This document shows, one piece after another, positions 18,352-27,874 of a stretch of DNA of 64,000 bases (positions are counted from its first letter, which is position 1; each line of letters begins with the position of its first letter). Source of the stretch: Acinetobacter piscicola (GTDB lineage: Bacteria > Pseudomonadota > Gammaproteobacteria > Pseudomonadales > Moraxellaceae). Position numbers and translations under genes: made by a program. The DNA lies in assembly GCF_015218165.1 (NCBI RefSeq), contig NZ_CP048659.1, positions 2,480,001-2,544,000 on the forward strand, written 5' to 3'. A model generated the notes under the pieces. It was given only the letters and a program-made list of their open reading frames with translations. It ran no database searches and was not told the DNA's origin.

Positions 18352-19911
18352 TCAGTTATGCAATTGATCCAATACCCACGTGTCTTTAATTCCACCACCT
18401 TGGGAAGAATTAACCACCAATGAGTTCTTTTGCATCGCGACACGCGTTAAACCACCAGGTACAATTTCTGTCCGTTCAGGCGAGCTTAAAATAAAAGGAC
18501 GTAAATCAACATGACGTGCGTCAATGCCATATTCTGTCAATGTTGGCGAAATAGATAAATCTAAAATAGGTTGAGCGATATAAGCATGTGGTTCAGCAAT
18601 CAACTTTTGTTTAAAACAAGCAATATCAGCATCAGTAGCTTGAGAACCTATGAGCATCCCATACCCACCTGAACCTTGTGCTTCCTTGACCACTAAACGC
18701 TCCATATTCGATAAAACATAATCTAAATGTTGTGGATCTCGGCATGAATAGGTTGGAACATTCTTTAAAATCGCTTGTTCACCTAAATAAAACTCGATCA
18801 TTTTATCCACATAAGGATAAATCGATTTATCATCAGCAACACCTGTACCAGGTGCATTGGCAATTACAACCTGTTGTTTTAAATATGCGGACATGAGTCC
18901 CGCCACACCTAATACACTTTCAGGTTTAAAGCACAATGGATCAAGAAAGGCATCATCAATTCGCCTATAAACTACATCAACTCGTTGTTTACCTCGGACT
19001 GTTTTCACATAAACCTTGTCGTTCTCAACATAAAGATCACTTGATGTTACTAAAGGAATACCCATTTCCCTTGCTAAAAAAGCATGTTCATAATAGGCAC
19101 TGTTAAAACGACCTGGGGTAAGAACCACAATACAAGGTGAGTCGACATAAGCACTTTCGGTCAAGATTTGCTTTAATAAATTTGGATAATGCTCAATACC
19201 TTGTAAGTTAAGTTGACACAATTCAGGCATGATCTTTTGGCTAATTTTACGACTTTCAAGCATATAAGATACGCCTGAAGGTGTTCTTAAATTATCCTCC
19301 AGTACATAAAACTCACCCGCTTGATCTCGTACTAAATCCACACCACTGATTTGACTATACACTTTACCTTTGACTTGAAAATTCAACATGTGGGGTTGAA
19401 ATGCTTCATGACTAAACACTTGTAGTTTTGGAATAATTCCAGCTTTTAGAATTTCAGCATGATGATAAATATCATCTAAAAATAAATTCAATGCTTGAAT
19501 CCGCTGCGTACAGCCTGCTGCTATTTTCACCCATTGTTTTTTCGCAATAATACGTGGGATCAAGTCAAATGGAATGGTACGTTCAATATTTTCAGACTCG
19601 CTATACACTGCAAATGTGATGCCGTGATACATAAAATGAGACTTAGACAAATCATTGAGTTGATGCAATTCATCTAAACTATGTTGTGCTAACCAAGTTT
19701 CTAATTTTTGACGGATCTCAACCGACAAATGTACATCATCTGTCAATTCGTTAAAAAATTGGGTTTGAATTTGCGCCAATAAAGCTTTGCCTTGATATAT
19801 GGATGCTATGTTTACATCCAAAGTAGTTTGTTTTTCTAAATTGTCTAATGCCTCTACAGGCAGTGCAAAATGTTCAAGACTTAAATTTGTAGGGTGATCT
19901 TCTTTAAACAT
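18352..19911 (-). CDS. Circularly permuted ATP-grasp protein
   Basis: 519 aa, resembling circularly permuted ATP-grasp type 2 (DUF404/DUF407) proteins. Recognisable segments are YVLEDNLRTPSGVSYMLE, VVLTPGRFNSAYYEHAFLA and VVKEAQGSGGYGMLIG (ATP-binding glycine-rich loop). Chemistry predicted from the family is ATP-dependent ligation of a carboxylate to an amine or thiol, possibly peptide synthesis. First gene of the minus-strand Anbu cluster, with GAGGTT before the ATG. The C-terminus (SSQGGGIKDTWVL) matches the family. Confidence 0.92.
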   Translation of the reverse strand: MFKEDHPTNLSLEHFALPVEALDNLEKQTTLDVNIASIYQGKALLAQIQTQFFNELTDDVHLSVEIRQKLETWLAQHSLDELHQLNDLSKSHFMYHGITFAVYSESENIERTIPFDLIPRIIAKKQWVKIAAGCTQRIQALNLFLDDIYHHAEILKAGIIPKLQVFSHEAFQPHMLNFQVKGKVYSQISGVDLVRDQAGEFYVLEDNLRTPSGVSYMLESRKISQKIMPELCQLNLQGIEHYPNLLKQILTESAYVDSPCIVVLTPGRFNSAYYEHAFLAREMGIPLVTSSDLYVENDKVYVKTVRGKQRVDVVYRRIDDAFLDPLCFKPESVLGVAGLMSAYLKQQVVIANAPGTGVADDKSIYPYVDKMIEFYLGEQAILKNVPTYSCRDPQHLDYVLSNMERLVVKEAQGSGGYGMLIGSQATDADIACFKQKLIAEPHAYIAQPILDLSISPTLTEYGIDARHVDLRPFILSSPERTEIVPGGLTRVAMQKNSLVVNSSQGGGIKDTWVLDQLHN

Positions 19912-20145
19912 ATAAACCTCTACTTTTGTTATAAAATGTTACTTTGTAGTAGCAAAAACAATGCCAAATAGACTAAACACATTGATTATTTATTCAGCAT
20001 TTATTTAAAGACTCAAGTGCAATTTTGCATGAACTTGTTTCAAAATATAGACAGACTTTTTAGGGATAAGCCTTGCTTAACGAGCTGATATTTTCTATTG
20101 TTATTCAGGTTTTATCTTTCATTCACTTATTTTCGTAATCGGATT

Positions 20146-21141
20146 ATGTCTTCCCAAGAAAAAGAAACTTCAAACAGCCTGTACCGTCAGTGGCAAATTT
20201 TATCTCGCCTTTCTACTGGAAAATGGATGGGCACCCGTGAATTGCAAGAAACTTTAGAACGTGAAGGTATTGAAATCAGCTTACGTACCATTCAACGTGA
20301 CTTGAATCAAATCTCACAGCGCTTTCCAATCGAAAACAACAAAACAGTGCCACAAGGTTGGCGTTGGCGCTCAGATGCACCGATTCAGAGCTTACCACAC
20401 ATGACCAGTTCACAGGCAGTGACCTTTATGATGGTTGAAGAACATCTTAACCATTTATTACCACCGAGTCTGATCGAAGAAATGAATCCATGGTTTGATC
20501 TCGCACGGCGGAGTCTTTCCACACAAAATAATGTGCGTCAGTGGGTTAACCGAGTACGCATCGTCCCTGCCAATCAACCTGTGATTCCCCCAATGGTCGA
20601 ACGTCAAGCACAACAAGCGATTTATGAAGGTTTATTACAAGACAAACAAATCGAATGCGTTTATCGTGCGCGTGGACATCTAGGTGAAGAGAAAACCTAT
20701 ATTTTAAATCCACTTGGCTTGGTGCAAAAAGGAGCCATTATTTACCTGATCTGTACCCGTCATGACAAATCCGAAGTGCAAACTTTTGCATTACATCGTT
20801 TTAAATCAGCACATGTTTTAGACAGCCGGGCCCTGCATCCTGTGGATTTTGATATTGATGTCTATATTGACTCAGGCGCATTGGGTTTCCGTGTTAATTT
20901 CAATAAACCCACTGAAAATATTGAATTAAAATTGGTCATGCATGAAGATGATGCTCAATATTTTACTGAGAGCCAGCTGAGTAAGGCACAAAAAGTGAAG
21001 AAGCTCAATGATGAACTTTACGAAGTCAGCGCGGTTGTTCCTTTCACCTCACAATTGGTTTGGTGGCTAAGGAGTTTTGGTAAAAAATTGATTCGTATTG
21101 AACCTGTAGAAGTGTTTAATGCAGTGCATGAAATAGAATAA
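20146..21141 (+). CDS. WYL-domain transcriptional regulator
   Basis: 331 aa from ATG 20146; a TTG at 20098 would add 16 residues but has no ribosome-binding site. The N-terminal winged HTH (about 12-70) contains WMGTRELQETLEREG and LRTIQRDL. The WYL domain (about 150-235; IYLICTRHDK) is followed by a C-terminal WCX-type extension ending in VWWLRSFGKKLIRIEP. Many WYL regulators respond to nucleic acid or nucleotide ligands, so the target cannot be read here. It is divergent from the Anbu cluster across a spacer of about 235 bp, and regulation of that cluster is possible but unproven. Confidence 0.88.
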   Translation: MSSQEKETSNSLYRQWQILSRLSTGKWMGTRELQETLEREGIEISLRTIQRDLNQISQRFPIENNKTVPQGWRWRSDAPIQSLPHMTSSQAVTFMMVEEHLNHLLPPSLIEEMNPWFDLARRSLSTQNNVRQWVNRVRIVPANQPVIPPMVERQAQQAIYEGLLQDKQIECVYRARGHLGEEKTYILNPLGLVQKGAIIYLICTRHDKSEVQTFALHRFKSAHVLDSRALHPVDFDIDVYIDSGALGFRVNFNKPTENIELKLVMHEDDAQYFTESQLSKAQKVKKLNDELYEVSAVVPFTSQLVWWLRSFGKKLIRIEPVEVFNAVHEIE

Positions 21142-21146
21142 AAAAA

Positions 21147-21175
21147 AGAGCCCCCGCAGGCTCTTCAATATTCTT
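21147..21175 (+). terminator. Probable terminator of the WYL regulator
   Basis: Stem AGAGCC/GGCTCT with loop CCCGCA. The following T-tract is imperfect. The rest of the spacer to 21497 holds only the 15-codon frame listed separately. Confidence 0.6.
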
Positions 21176-21266
21176 AATTTATTCTTGTTTTAAAAGATGC
21201 GAGTTTCAAATTTTCATTTGATACTTGCATTTAAAATATTGGAGAATGAAAAATAGCGCCTGAATA

Positions 21267-21314
21267 TCAGCAAGCTAAATCGCCTGTATTAAATCGAATG
21301 CTCTTCATTGTCAT
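21267..21314 (-). CDS. Possible 15-aa peptide ORF
   Basis: MTMKSIRFNTGDLAC then stop. The ATG is preceded at 8 nt by GAGG within GAGAGGTAAC, a better ribosome-binding site than many real genes here have. No homologue is recognised. A chance ORF is quite possible because of its length. It lies downstream of the broken MhpT-type transporter gene on the same strand. Confidence 0.2.
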   Translation of the reverse strand: MTMKSIRFNTGDLAC

Positions 21315-21497
21315 GTCTGTTACCTCTCGTTTGAATGTAATTTTAATTTAGCCGAGTTTATTTTGATTGTGAAATAACCAATTTAGAAATTCTATTCTTA
21401 ATTTATCTTAAACAATTATCCTGATATTTTTATCTTACAAATAAAAAAGTGACCATTTTCATGATCACTATTCACTCAACATTGCAAAATCCATGAA

Positions 21498-22701
21498 TTA
21501 CTTTTGCTTGGCTTTATAACGTGAGAGTACTGTCACTGCGACCGCAGATAAAATAATGCCTGGTGCACTTGCGATTAAAATACCTGTCGTTCCTAAGCCT
21601 AAAGCTAGAATTTTCCCTGTTAATAATGGTCCTGTCATTGCCCCCAAACGTCCAAGAGAAATTGCACTCCCCACGCCCGTTACCTTGCCAGCAGGTGAGT
21701 AAAAAATTGGGGAAATACCATATAAAATTGACTGACCACCCGTAGAAAACATACCTCCCAACACCCCTGCTACAATCAACAGCGCCAGCGAATGTGTGGT
21801 AAATAAAATCAACACAGCAACAAATAAACCCGTATAAATAATCACAGCCATTTGCCACAATTTAAGACGATCTAGTAAATATCCAAGTCCTAAGGTTCCA
21901 ATGACAGCACCCACTTGGAATACTAACATTACCGTAAATGCTTCGCTTTTACTTAAACCTTGATCCATCAATAAATTTGGTAACCAACTGATTAAAATAT
22001 AATTAATCATTAAGGTGAAAAAGAAGCTCACCCACAATGGCAATGTTTGTTTATAAGTATTATTTTTAAATAAAATCTCGTGCATGGCTGGAACAGGTTC
22101 TGCTGTTACTGTAACATTTTCCGCTGATGTTACTTTATCCTTTAAAATCACTGCCATAAATGGAAGCAAAATCAGAGGGGTAATTCCACCAATCAAGAAA
22201 ATCGTTTGCCATTGTATATTTGGAAAGAAAATGGCGAGCCCTGCCACAAAAATTGCACCGACAGGCAAACCGCAATACATGAGACTATTTAATTTGCCTC
22301 GATTCGTCTCAGTGGCTTCATCCCCCTACGACTGAAATCATCGTCGGCATTGCTGCCCCTAGACCTAAACCCGTTACAAAACGTGAAATATATAAAACTT
22401 CTAAATTGGGCGCGAGTGCAGATAAGCTGAAAAACACACCAAAAATTGCAATAGATAGCATCAATACTTTCTTTTGCCCTAAATAATCTGCGATGCGTCC
22501 CCCAAAGAATGCCCCAAAAAGCATTCCAAAAACACCTAAACTAAAGACATAGCCCATTTGTACTTGGTCTAAACCAAATGTCGCTGCGATTCCTTTTGCA
22601 GCGATGCCAGGTGCTTGTAAATCGAATCCCTCAAAAAATGCGACCCAGAAACATAAAAATACAGTGAGTATTTTTTGCACCTTTGTTGACTGTTGTGCCA
22701 T
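21498..22701 (-). pseudogene. mhpT: MhpT-type aromatic acid MFS transporter, frameshifted
   Basis: An intact-looking major facilitator broken by one frameshift. The N-terminal frame (22318-22701, 127 aa, good GGAG site) ends SVVGG at a stop. The C-terminal part (from about 22315 to 21498) continues in another frame as DEATETNRGKLNSLMYCGLP. Together they make about 400 aa, the length of E. coli MhpT (3-(3-hydroxyphenyl)propionate:H+ symporter), and many segments match that family, such as FFEGFDLQAPGIAA, SLMYCG and STGGQSILY. The shift falls in GGGGG (CCCCC at 22322-22326); removing one G restores the frame. Everything else appears undamaged, so it is recent, an assembly error or, less likely, slippage-controlled. 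No catabolic genes lie beside it. Confidence 0.85.
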
Positions 22702-23236
22702 GATTGATCTCCATCAATAGTGAACAAACCGAATACCTAAGTGATTTGCTCGGCTATTGTGGAATCAAATCCCAAGAAGACATAGCACGACAATGGTCGG
22801 ATTTGCCGTAGGAAATAGCCTAATTTTTCAAATAAATAAGACTTAAAAATTAAATTATTAATCGCTATTACAAATAAATAGATATATTTATATTATGATT
22901 CAAATACTTATTCAAATAAAAGCTTTCACTAATTGAGCCATAGATAAAATCTATACACTTACTTTTCGTTGATGAATTGCAAGTTCATCGACGTTGTCAT
23001 GACGATTGCAATAATTTTTTCAATAAATTCTCCACGATATTCTTAGAACAACGTAAGAATAATCCTCATCTCATTCGAATTTGTATTTAAAACCAATTCT
23101 TCAGCCAATTCTTCACCGCCATTGTCTATAAACCCCTTGAAATGGTTAAATTTATATCAAACGCAAGCAATTATAGGGAAATATTGCATATTTCCCTTGA
23201 CCATCTTCAGTTCCATCACTAAAATGCGTCTCAGAT
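22702..23236. other. Gene-free spacer before tRNA-Asn
   Basis: 535 bp and AT-rich, with no credible ORF. It holds an imperfect inverted repeat CGTTGATGAA/TTCATCGACG (22967-22993) and a hairpin-like GGGAAATAT/ATATTTCCC about 60 bp before the tRNA. The promoter of the tRNA and that of the transporter should lie here, but I cannot assign them confidently. Confidence 0.4.
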
Positions 23237-23312
23237 TCTCCAATAGCTCAGTCGGTAGAGCGACGGACTGTTAATCCGCAGGTCCCTGGTTCGAGCCCAG
23301 GTTGGAGAGCCA
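23237..23312 (+). tRNA. tRNA-Asn (GTT)
   Basis: 76 nt including encoded CCA. Acceptor TCTCCAA/TTGGAGA, D-arm AGCTCAGTCGGTAGAGC, anticodon loop CTGTTAA (anticodon GTT) and T-arm CCTGGTTCGAGCCCAGG all fold normally. Confidence 0.97.
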
Positions 23313-23319
23313 AATTCTA

Positions 23320-23349
23320 AAAACCCACTCTAGATTGAGTGGGTTTTTT
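23320..23349 (+). terminator. Rho-independent terminator of tRNA-Asn
   Basis: AAACCCACTC/GAGTGGGTTT with a T-run, 8 nt after the tRNA. Confidence 0.9.
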
Positions 23350-23369
23350 CTTTTTTAAGATTGTCTTTT

Positions 23370-23822
23370 ATGTTTGATTTACATGAAATTGTATTTTTTG
23401 TTATCGGCTGTGCTGCTTGCCTCGCTTTTTTCATGATTTGTTTTGGTCACCATTTATTTAAAAAACAACAATATTATTCAAAACCTATTCTTACCCATTT
23501 TGAACAAAAAATGTTTGTGCGTTTAAAAGATGCCTTCCCCCAATATCATATCTTGGCTCAAGTTGCTTTTAGTGCGCTATTGACCAGTAAACAATATAAG
23601 TTTCGTGCTCGTTTTAATCGTAAAGTCACTGATTTTGTGATTGTGAATGATCATTTTCAAGTCTTAGCAATTATTGAGTTAGATGACCCAAGCCACATCG
23701 GACAAGAGCAACGAGATGCAGAACGCGATGACATGTTGCATGAAGCGGGTTATACCGTGTTCCGATATACCCAAATTCCAACCTTGCAACAATTAAGAAA
23801 AGATTTTAAAAATATACAATAA
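23370..23822 (+). CDS. DUF2726 domain protein
   Basis: 150 aa from ATG 23370 (an in-frame TTG lies three codons upstream). One N-terminal membrane helix (about 5-26) is followed by a DUF2726 domain (about 40-150), which is thought to adopt a PD-(D/E)XK nuclease-like fold. Visible segments are RKVTDFVIVND and IIELDDPSH, compatible with D and ExD catalytic positions, then a C-terminal AGYTVFRYTQIPT. Nuclease activity is inference. It follows tRNA-Asn and its terminator by about 20 bp, with no strong ribosome-binding site seen. Confidence 0.8.
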   Translation: MFDLHEIVFFVIGCAACLAFFMICFGHHLFKKQQYYSKPILTHFEQKMFVRLKDAFPQYHILAQVAFSALLTSKQYKFRARFNRKVTDFVIVNDHFQVLAIIELDDPSHIGQEQRDAERDDMLHEAGYTVFRYTQIPTLQQLRKDFKNIQ

Positions 23823-23874
23823 GGTCACCCCCCTCATGGGTCGTATATAACTTTGAGCTCATGACTCAATACAT

Positions 23875-23921
23875 AAAAAACTCTCCTTGCTCAAGCATAT
23901 TTCAGTGCTTTACAAGGAGAG
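23875..23921 (-). terminator. Terminator of the M16 protease gene
   Basis: On the minus strand CTCTCCTTG pairs with CAAGGAGAG, followed by six T. The loop is long (about 23 nt) and partly self-paired. It lies 18 nt past the protease stop. Confidence 0.75.
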
Positions 23922-23939
23922 AATATTTATTTCATTTAA

Positions 23940-26708
23940 TTAAGGCTTTTGCGCAGTGCCATATTGGTCTGCCATGACTTCAACCAATTGATCTAATTTG
24001 ATATATTTTTTAATCACCGCATCAATATCCGCTTTGCTTAACTGAGCAAATTCTTGATCACGTATCGCCCGATCTTTTAAAGTCTTTTGGTTTTGCATTT
24101 GTGGCACAAGCATTTGATGAATAATACGATCATCTTCAAGTGAAGTGACTCGTTTTTTCATAATACGTGCTTTGGCTGCTTCCACTTCTTGCTCGGTTAC
24201 ACCTTGATTTAAAAGTGTAGTAAAGACTTGATGAATCACTTGTGAAACTTGTGCAGATTTACCTGCTGTATAGTTGGCTTCAACTTTAATTGCACCCGAG
24301 TCAACCACATCATCTAGTTGTAACTGACTACCAAAACCATATACCAAAGCATTCTTTTCACGTAATTCTTTACCTAAACGTGAAGACAGTTGTGAATCAC
24401 CTAAAATACTGTCCAATACAATCAAAGCTGGAGCATCCTTATGATATGCGCCAACAGGAATCGTTAAAATACTTTGATAATTACCAAACTCTCGTTGCTC
24501 TGATAAAGCATGTACTTTTTGTGCTTTGTACTGATCAAAATCGCCACTTAAACGCACATATTTTTCTTTACTTTTCCAATTTCCAAGTTGCTGATTCAAA
24601 ATATTTTCAATGTGCTTTGCATCATATTTACCTGTAATCGCAATTTGGGCATGTTGCGTTGCAAAGAATTTTTTATACAAATCCTTCACTTGCTGATTGG
24701 TCATTGCCTTAATTTGTTTTTTTGCAAGCTCAGGTTCATAGTGATAACGCAAATCCCCCGCTTTATAGGTTTCCAATAAACGAGAAATGGTCAAAGCTGC
24801 CACTGTTTCAGGCTCTGTATAAGGTCGATCTAAAGTGGCTAAACTTTGCAATTTAATCAAATCAAACTGTGATTGTTCAAATTTAGGATTTTTCAACACC
24901 TCAACAATATATTGGAAAAAGTCGTCAAATTTTTCACTTTTCGCTGAAATTTGGATCTGAATCCCATTGTCTGCCGAAGTTGCTGTCGCCAAGCCACCTG
25001 CTTCAATCGATTTATCGGCAATGTCTTGCAAACTATATTTATCCGACGCTCTTAATAATAAATAAGATGTAAATTCAATAATTTCATCTTTATTAAATAA
25101 AGATTCCGCTGTACCAAAACCGATATTTATTGTGGCATAGGTTTTGTCATCACGGGTTGTGGTTGGAAATAACGCATATTGCATGCCATTTTTTAGCGTA
25201 CCACGCTGAATTTTTTGCTCAGTTTGATTTAACAATTGCTGAGACGTTTTTACATAGTCAGCAACTTCGCTTTTATATTCATCGACTGATTTTAATGGTT
25301 CTTCTGCAACCATTTGCTGATCTAAAGTTTTACTACTTTCAGTGCTTTGTTTCTGTTCCAAGGCTTTCTTTTGTGCTTCAGGTGTCGGTTGAATGTCACC
25401 GCTAAAACGATGTTGTGCGCTTAAAAATTCTTTCAACGTTTTATTGGTTTGCTCTACGGTTAGGGCTTGAATCGCTTGCTGATCTTTAAAATATTGCGCC
25501 CAATCACCATGCGAAGACACCACATATTCACTCAGCATAGAACCGACAGAAGTGGCACTACTCAGCAGATTATCTTGGGCATTTTTCATAAGATTTTTTA
25601 CGCGCTTTAACTCAACCTCAGTAAAGCTTGGATTTTTTTCAATCTCTGAAATCAAAGATTGACTAATGCGTTTTTCATCATGTTTTGGTGAATAAATTGC
25701 CCCCATAAAGACCAAGTTAAAGTCATCATCTAACCATGTGGTCGATTGCACATTGGTGGCAATGCCTGTTTCCACCATATTGGAATATAAATGACCACTG
25801 GGTTGTAAGGTATATAAATAAGGCGCTAGTGCAAGTGCTGGCTGAATCGCTTGGTTTTTCCCATTCATATAGATATTAAACTTGGCTAAATCACTGCCCT
25901 TTTGTACTAAAAATTGGCGACTTTTCACGACCGCAGAATCTAACAGCGGAACTTGCGCTTGCTGTGGTAAGGCACGTGCAGGAATCGGGCTAAAGTTTTT
26001 ATCAATTTGCTTTAACACTTCGGCTTTATCAAACTTACCTGAAATCACCATCACCGCATTATTCGGTGCATACCAATCTTTATAAAATTTATTTAACTCA
26101 TTCATTTTAATCGATTGTAATTCAGATAAATCACCGATAGGTAAACGCCCTAAGGACTGATTACCATAAGCGGCTTTCCACATTTGATCCATCAACACCG
26201 CAAAAGGCTGATCCATACGCACTTCACGCTCACGCATGACGATGTTAATTTCAGACGGTACATATTTTTCTTGTAGAACTAATTTATCCATACGTTCAGC
26301 TTCTAAATAAATGATCTCATTTAAAGCAGCCGCTTCAGGACGTACGATATTGGTATATTTTGTTGAATAATAATCCGTACTTGCATTGGTCATTAAGGTA
26401 TAACGGTCTAAACGGCGCTGAAATTCTTCGCCTTTGACATTTTCTGTGCCTTTAAATGCCAAATGTTCAAGTAAATGTGCTAAACCGCCTTTGCCTTTGG
26501 GATCATTTAAAGAACCTGTGAAATACACAGTATTCACAAAGACCTTACTCTCTTTATCATTGGGTGCCAATAACACCCGAAAGCCGTTGTCTAGCTTATA
26601 TTCTTCAATATTATGTTCAGTTTTAACTAAAACCGTTTGTGCAAAGCCTGTTGCACTGATTCCCAACAAACAAAGTGATAAAGTGAGTTTTTTGAACCGC
26701 ATTAACAT
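23940..26708 (-). CDS. M16 family zinc metallopeptidase (insulinase/pitrilysin-like)
   Basis: 922 aa. The signal peptide (about 1-23, LTLSLCLLGISATGFAQ) indicates the periplasm. The first M16 unit carries the inverted zinc motif H78-L-L-E81-H82 (GGLAHLLEHLAFKG), with a downstream Glu in IYLEAERM as the third ligand. The second unit (from about residue 500) lacks the HxxEH motif, as expected for the non-catalytic half. The linker (about 440-490) is Lys/Glu/Gln-rich. The substrate is unknown; peptide degradation in the periplasm is likely. Start ATG 26708 has GGAA upstream; ATG 26702 is an alternative. Monocistronic with its own terminator. Confidence 0.9.
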   Translation of the reverse strand: MLMRFKKLTLSLCLLGISATGFAQTVLVKTEHNIEEYKLDNGFRVLLAPNDKESKVFVNTVYFTGSLNDPKGKGGLAHLLEHLAFKGTENVKGEEFQRRLDRYTLMTNASTDYYSTKYTNIVRPEAAALNEIIYLEAERMDKLVLQEKYVPSEINIVMREREVRMDQPFAVLMDQMWKAAYGNQSLGRLPIGDLSELQSIKMNELNKFYKDWYAPNNAVMVISGKFDKAEVLKQIDKNFSPIPARALPQQAQVPLLDSAVVKSRQFLVQKGSDLAKFNIYMNGKNQAIQPALALAPYLYTLQPSGHLYSNMVETGIATNVQSTTWLDDDFNLVFMGAIYSPKHDEKRISQSLISEIEKNPSFTEVELKRVKNLMKNAQDNLLSSATSVGSMLSEYVVSSHGDWAQYFKDQQAIQALTVEQTNKTLKEFLSAQHRFSGDIQPTPEAQKKALEQKQSTESSKTLDQQMVAEEPLKSVDEYKSEVADYVKTSQQLLNQTEQKIQRGTLKNGMQYALFPTTTRDDKTYATINIGFGTAESLFNKDEIIEFTSYLLLRASDKYSLQDIADKSIEAGGLATATSADNGIQIQISAKSEKFDDFFQYIVEVLKNPKFEQSQFDLIKLQSLATLDRPYTEPETVAALTISRLLETYKAGDLRYHYEPELAKKQIKAMTNQQVKDLYKKFFATQHAQIAITGKYDAKHIENILNQQLGNWKSKEKYVRLSGDFDQYKAQKVHALSEQREFGNYQSILTIPVGAYHKDAPALIVLDSILGDSQLSSRLGKELREKNALVYGFGSQLQLDDVVDSGAIKVEANYTAGKSAQVSQVIHQVFTTLLNQGVTEQEVEAAKARIMKKRVTSLEDDRIIHQMLVPQMQNQKTLKDRAIRDQEFAQLSKADIDAVIKKYIKLDQLVEVMADQYGTAQKP

Positions 26709-26860
26709 AGAAATTCCAGATTTTTTTGAGAAATTTTAAAAACTTATAGATAGCTTATCTTAAAAAAGCCTGAAACAAATAAACAGTAATTTTTTGAAAG
26801 CATAGCCGTTTTTTTCAACGGCTTTTGTTCTATTCTTGCTACATGAAAATTAAATTCAGA

Positions 26861-27691
26861 TTAAATATAAAGCTCTGCCTGCATATACAGTTTGGCATAG
26901 CCTGAAATTTCAATACGATTTTCATCCAAAATTTTGCAATATAGTTGTCCGCCTCGTGCAGATGCTTGATAAGCAATCAGTTGATTTTTGCCTAATTTTT
27001 CAGCCCATAACGGGGCTAAACCTGTATGCATAGAACCAGTCACGGGATCTTCATTGATACCTTTATGAGGTGCAAAATAACGTGCAACATAATCATATTG
27101 ATCAGATGCGGCCGTAATGGTGACATCAGGCTGATCTTCGTGTGCAGTAATCGTGGTACTTACTTTATAACTTTCTGCTAACTTTTGGATAGCAACTAAA
27201 TTTGGCACAGCATCAATGACCGCTTGTGCTGATTCAAGCACTAAAATAAATGCTTGTGCATTTTCATACACCGCTTGAATAGGCTGATCAATAACATGAT
27301 GAAGTAAGTCTGGATAATCCTTTAGCGGTTGTGCTGCACGAATCGGAAAATTCATTTTGATTTTGCCATCTTCAGCTTGCTCAATGATAAATATTCCGAG
27401 ATTTTTAACATGAAAATGAATAGTTTTTTCAACGGTATAATCTTTAAATAATACAAATGCAGCTGCTAAAGTCGCATGTCCACAAAAATCAACTTCAAGT
27501 ACAGGAGTAAACCAACGTATTTCAAAATGACTGTTATCAATTCTTTTCACAAAAGCAGTTTCTGCTAAGTTATTTTCTAAAGCAATATTCTGCATCAAAG
27601 CATCCTCTAGCCACTCATCTAAGACCAATACAGCAGCAGGATTTCCCTTAAATAAGTTTTGGCTAAAAGCATCGACTTGGTACATTTTCAT
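26861..27691 (-). CDS. PhzF family isomerase-like protein
   Basis: 276 aa from ATG 27691, which follows GAGGAG by 7 nt; a longer frame to 27712 is less likely. PhzF/YddE signatures are YQVDAFSQNLFKGNPAAV, the catalytic Glu44 in NNLAETAFV, VDFCGHATLAAAF and, late, ARGGQLYCKI. Two pseudo-symmetric halves have a diaminopimelate epimerase-like fold. The phenazine pathway is absent here, so this is one of the many PhzF paralogues of unknown substrate. Confidence 0.9.
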   Translation of the reverse strand: MKMYQVDAFSQNLFKGNPAAVLVLDEWLEDALMQNIALENNLAETAFVKRIDNSHFEIRWFTPVLEVDFCGHATLAAAFVLFKDYTVEKTIHFHVKNLGIFIIEQAEDGKIKMNFPIRAAQPLKDYPDLLHHVIDQPIQAVYENAQAFILVLESAQAVIDAVPNLVAIQKLAESYKVSTTITAHEDQPDVTITAASDQYDYVARYFAPHKGINEDPVTGSMHTGLAPLWAEKLGKNQLIAYQASARGGQLYCKILDENRIEISGYAKLYMQAELYI

Positions 27692-27874
27692 GGTAAAACT
27701 CCTCATTTCCACTTATTTTAAGCCAAATCAAAAATGAATACAGATACAACATTTGTTTTTAAATAGATACAGATCTAAGTCCTATGCACTTAAACTTATT
27801 GTCATAATCAGCCGCTGCTTTAGAGATCAATCAATGTTATAACTCAGTATTGTTGGTAAAATAGTAGATATTTT

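Noticed and set aside
23237..23822. Genomic island at tRNA-Asn
   Set aside because: No integrase and no repeat of the tRNA 3' end was seen downstream; genes return to core-type at once.
26434..26739. 101-codon plus-strand frame antisense to the M16 protease start
   Set aside because: No ribosome-binding site and no recognisable domain; it mirrors the conserved HxxEH region.
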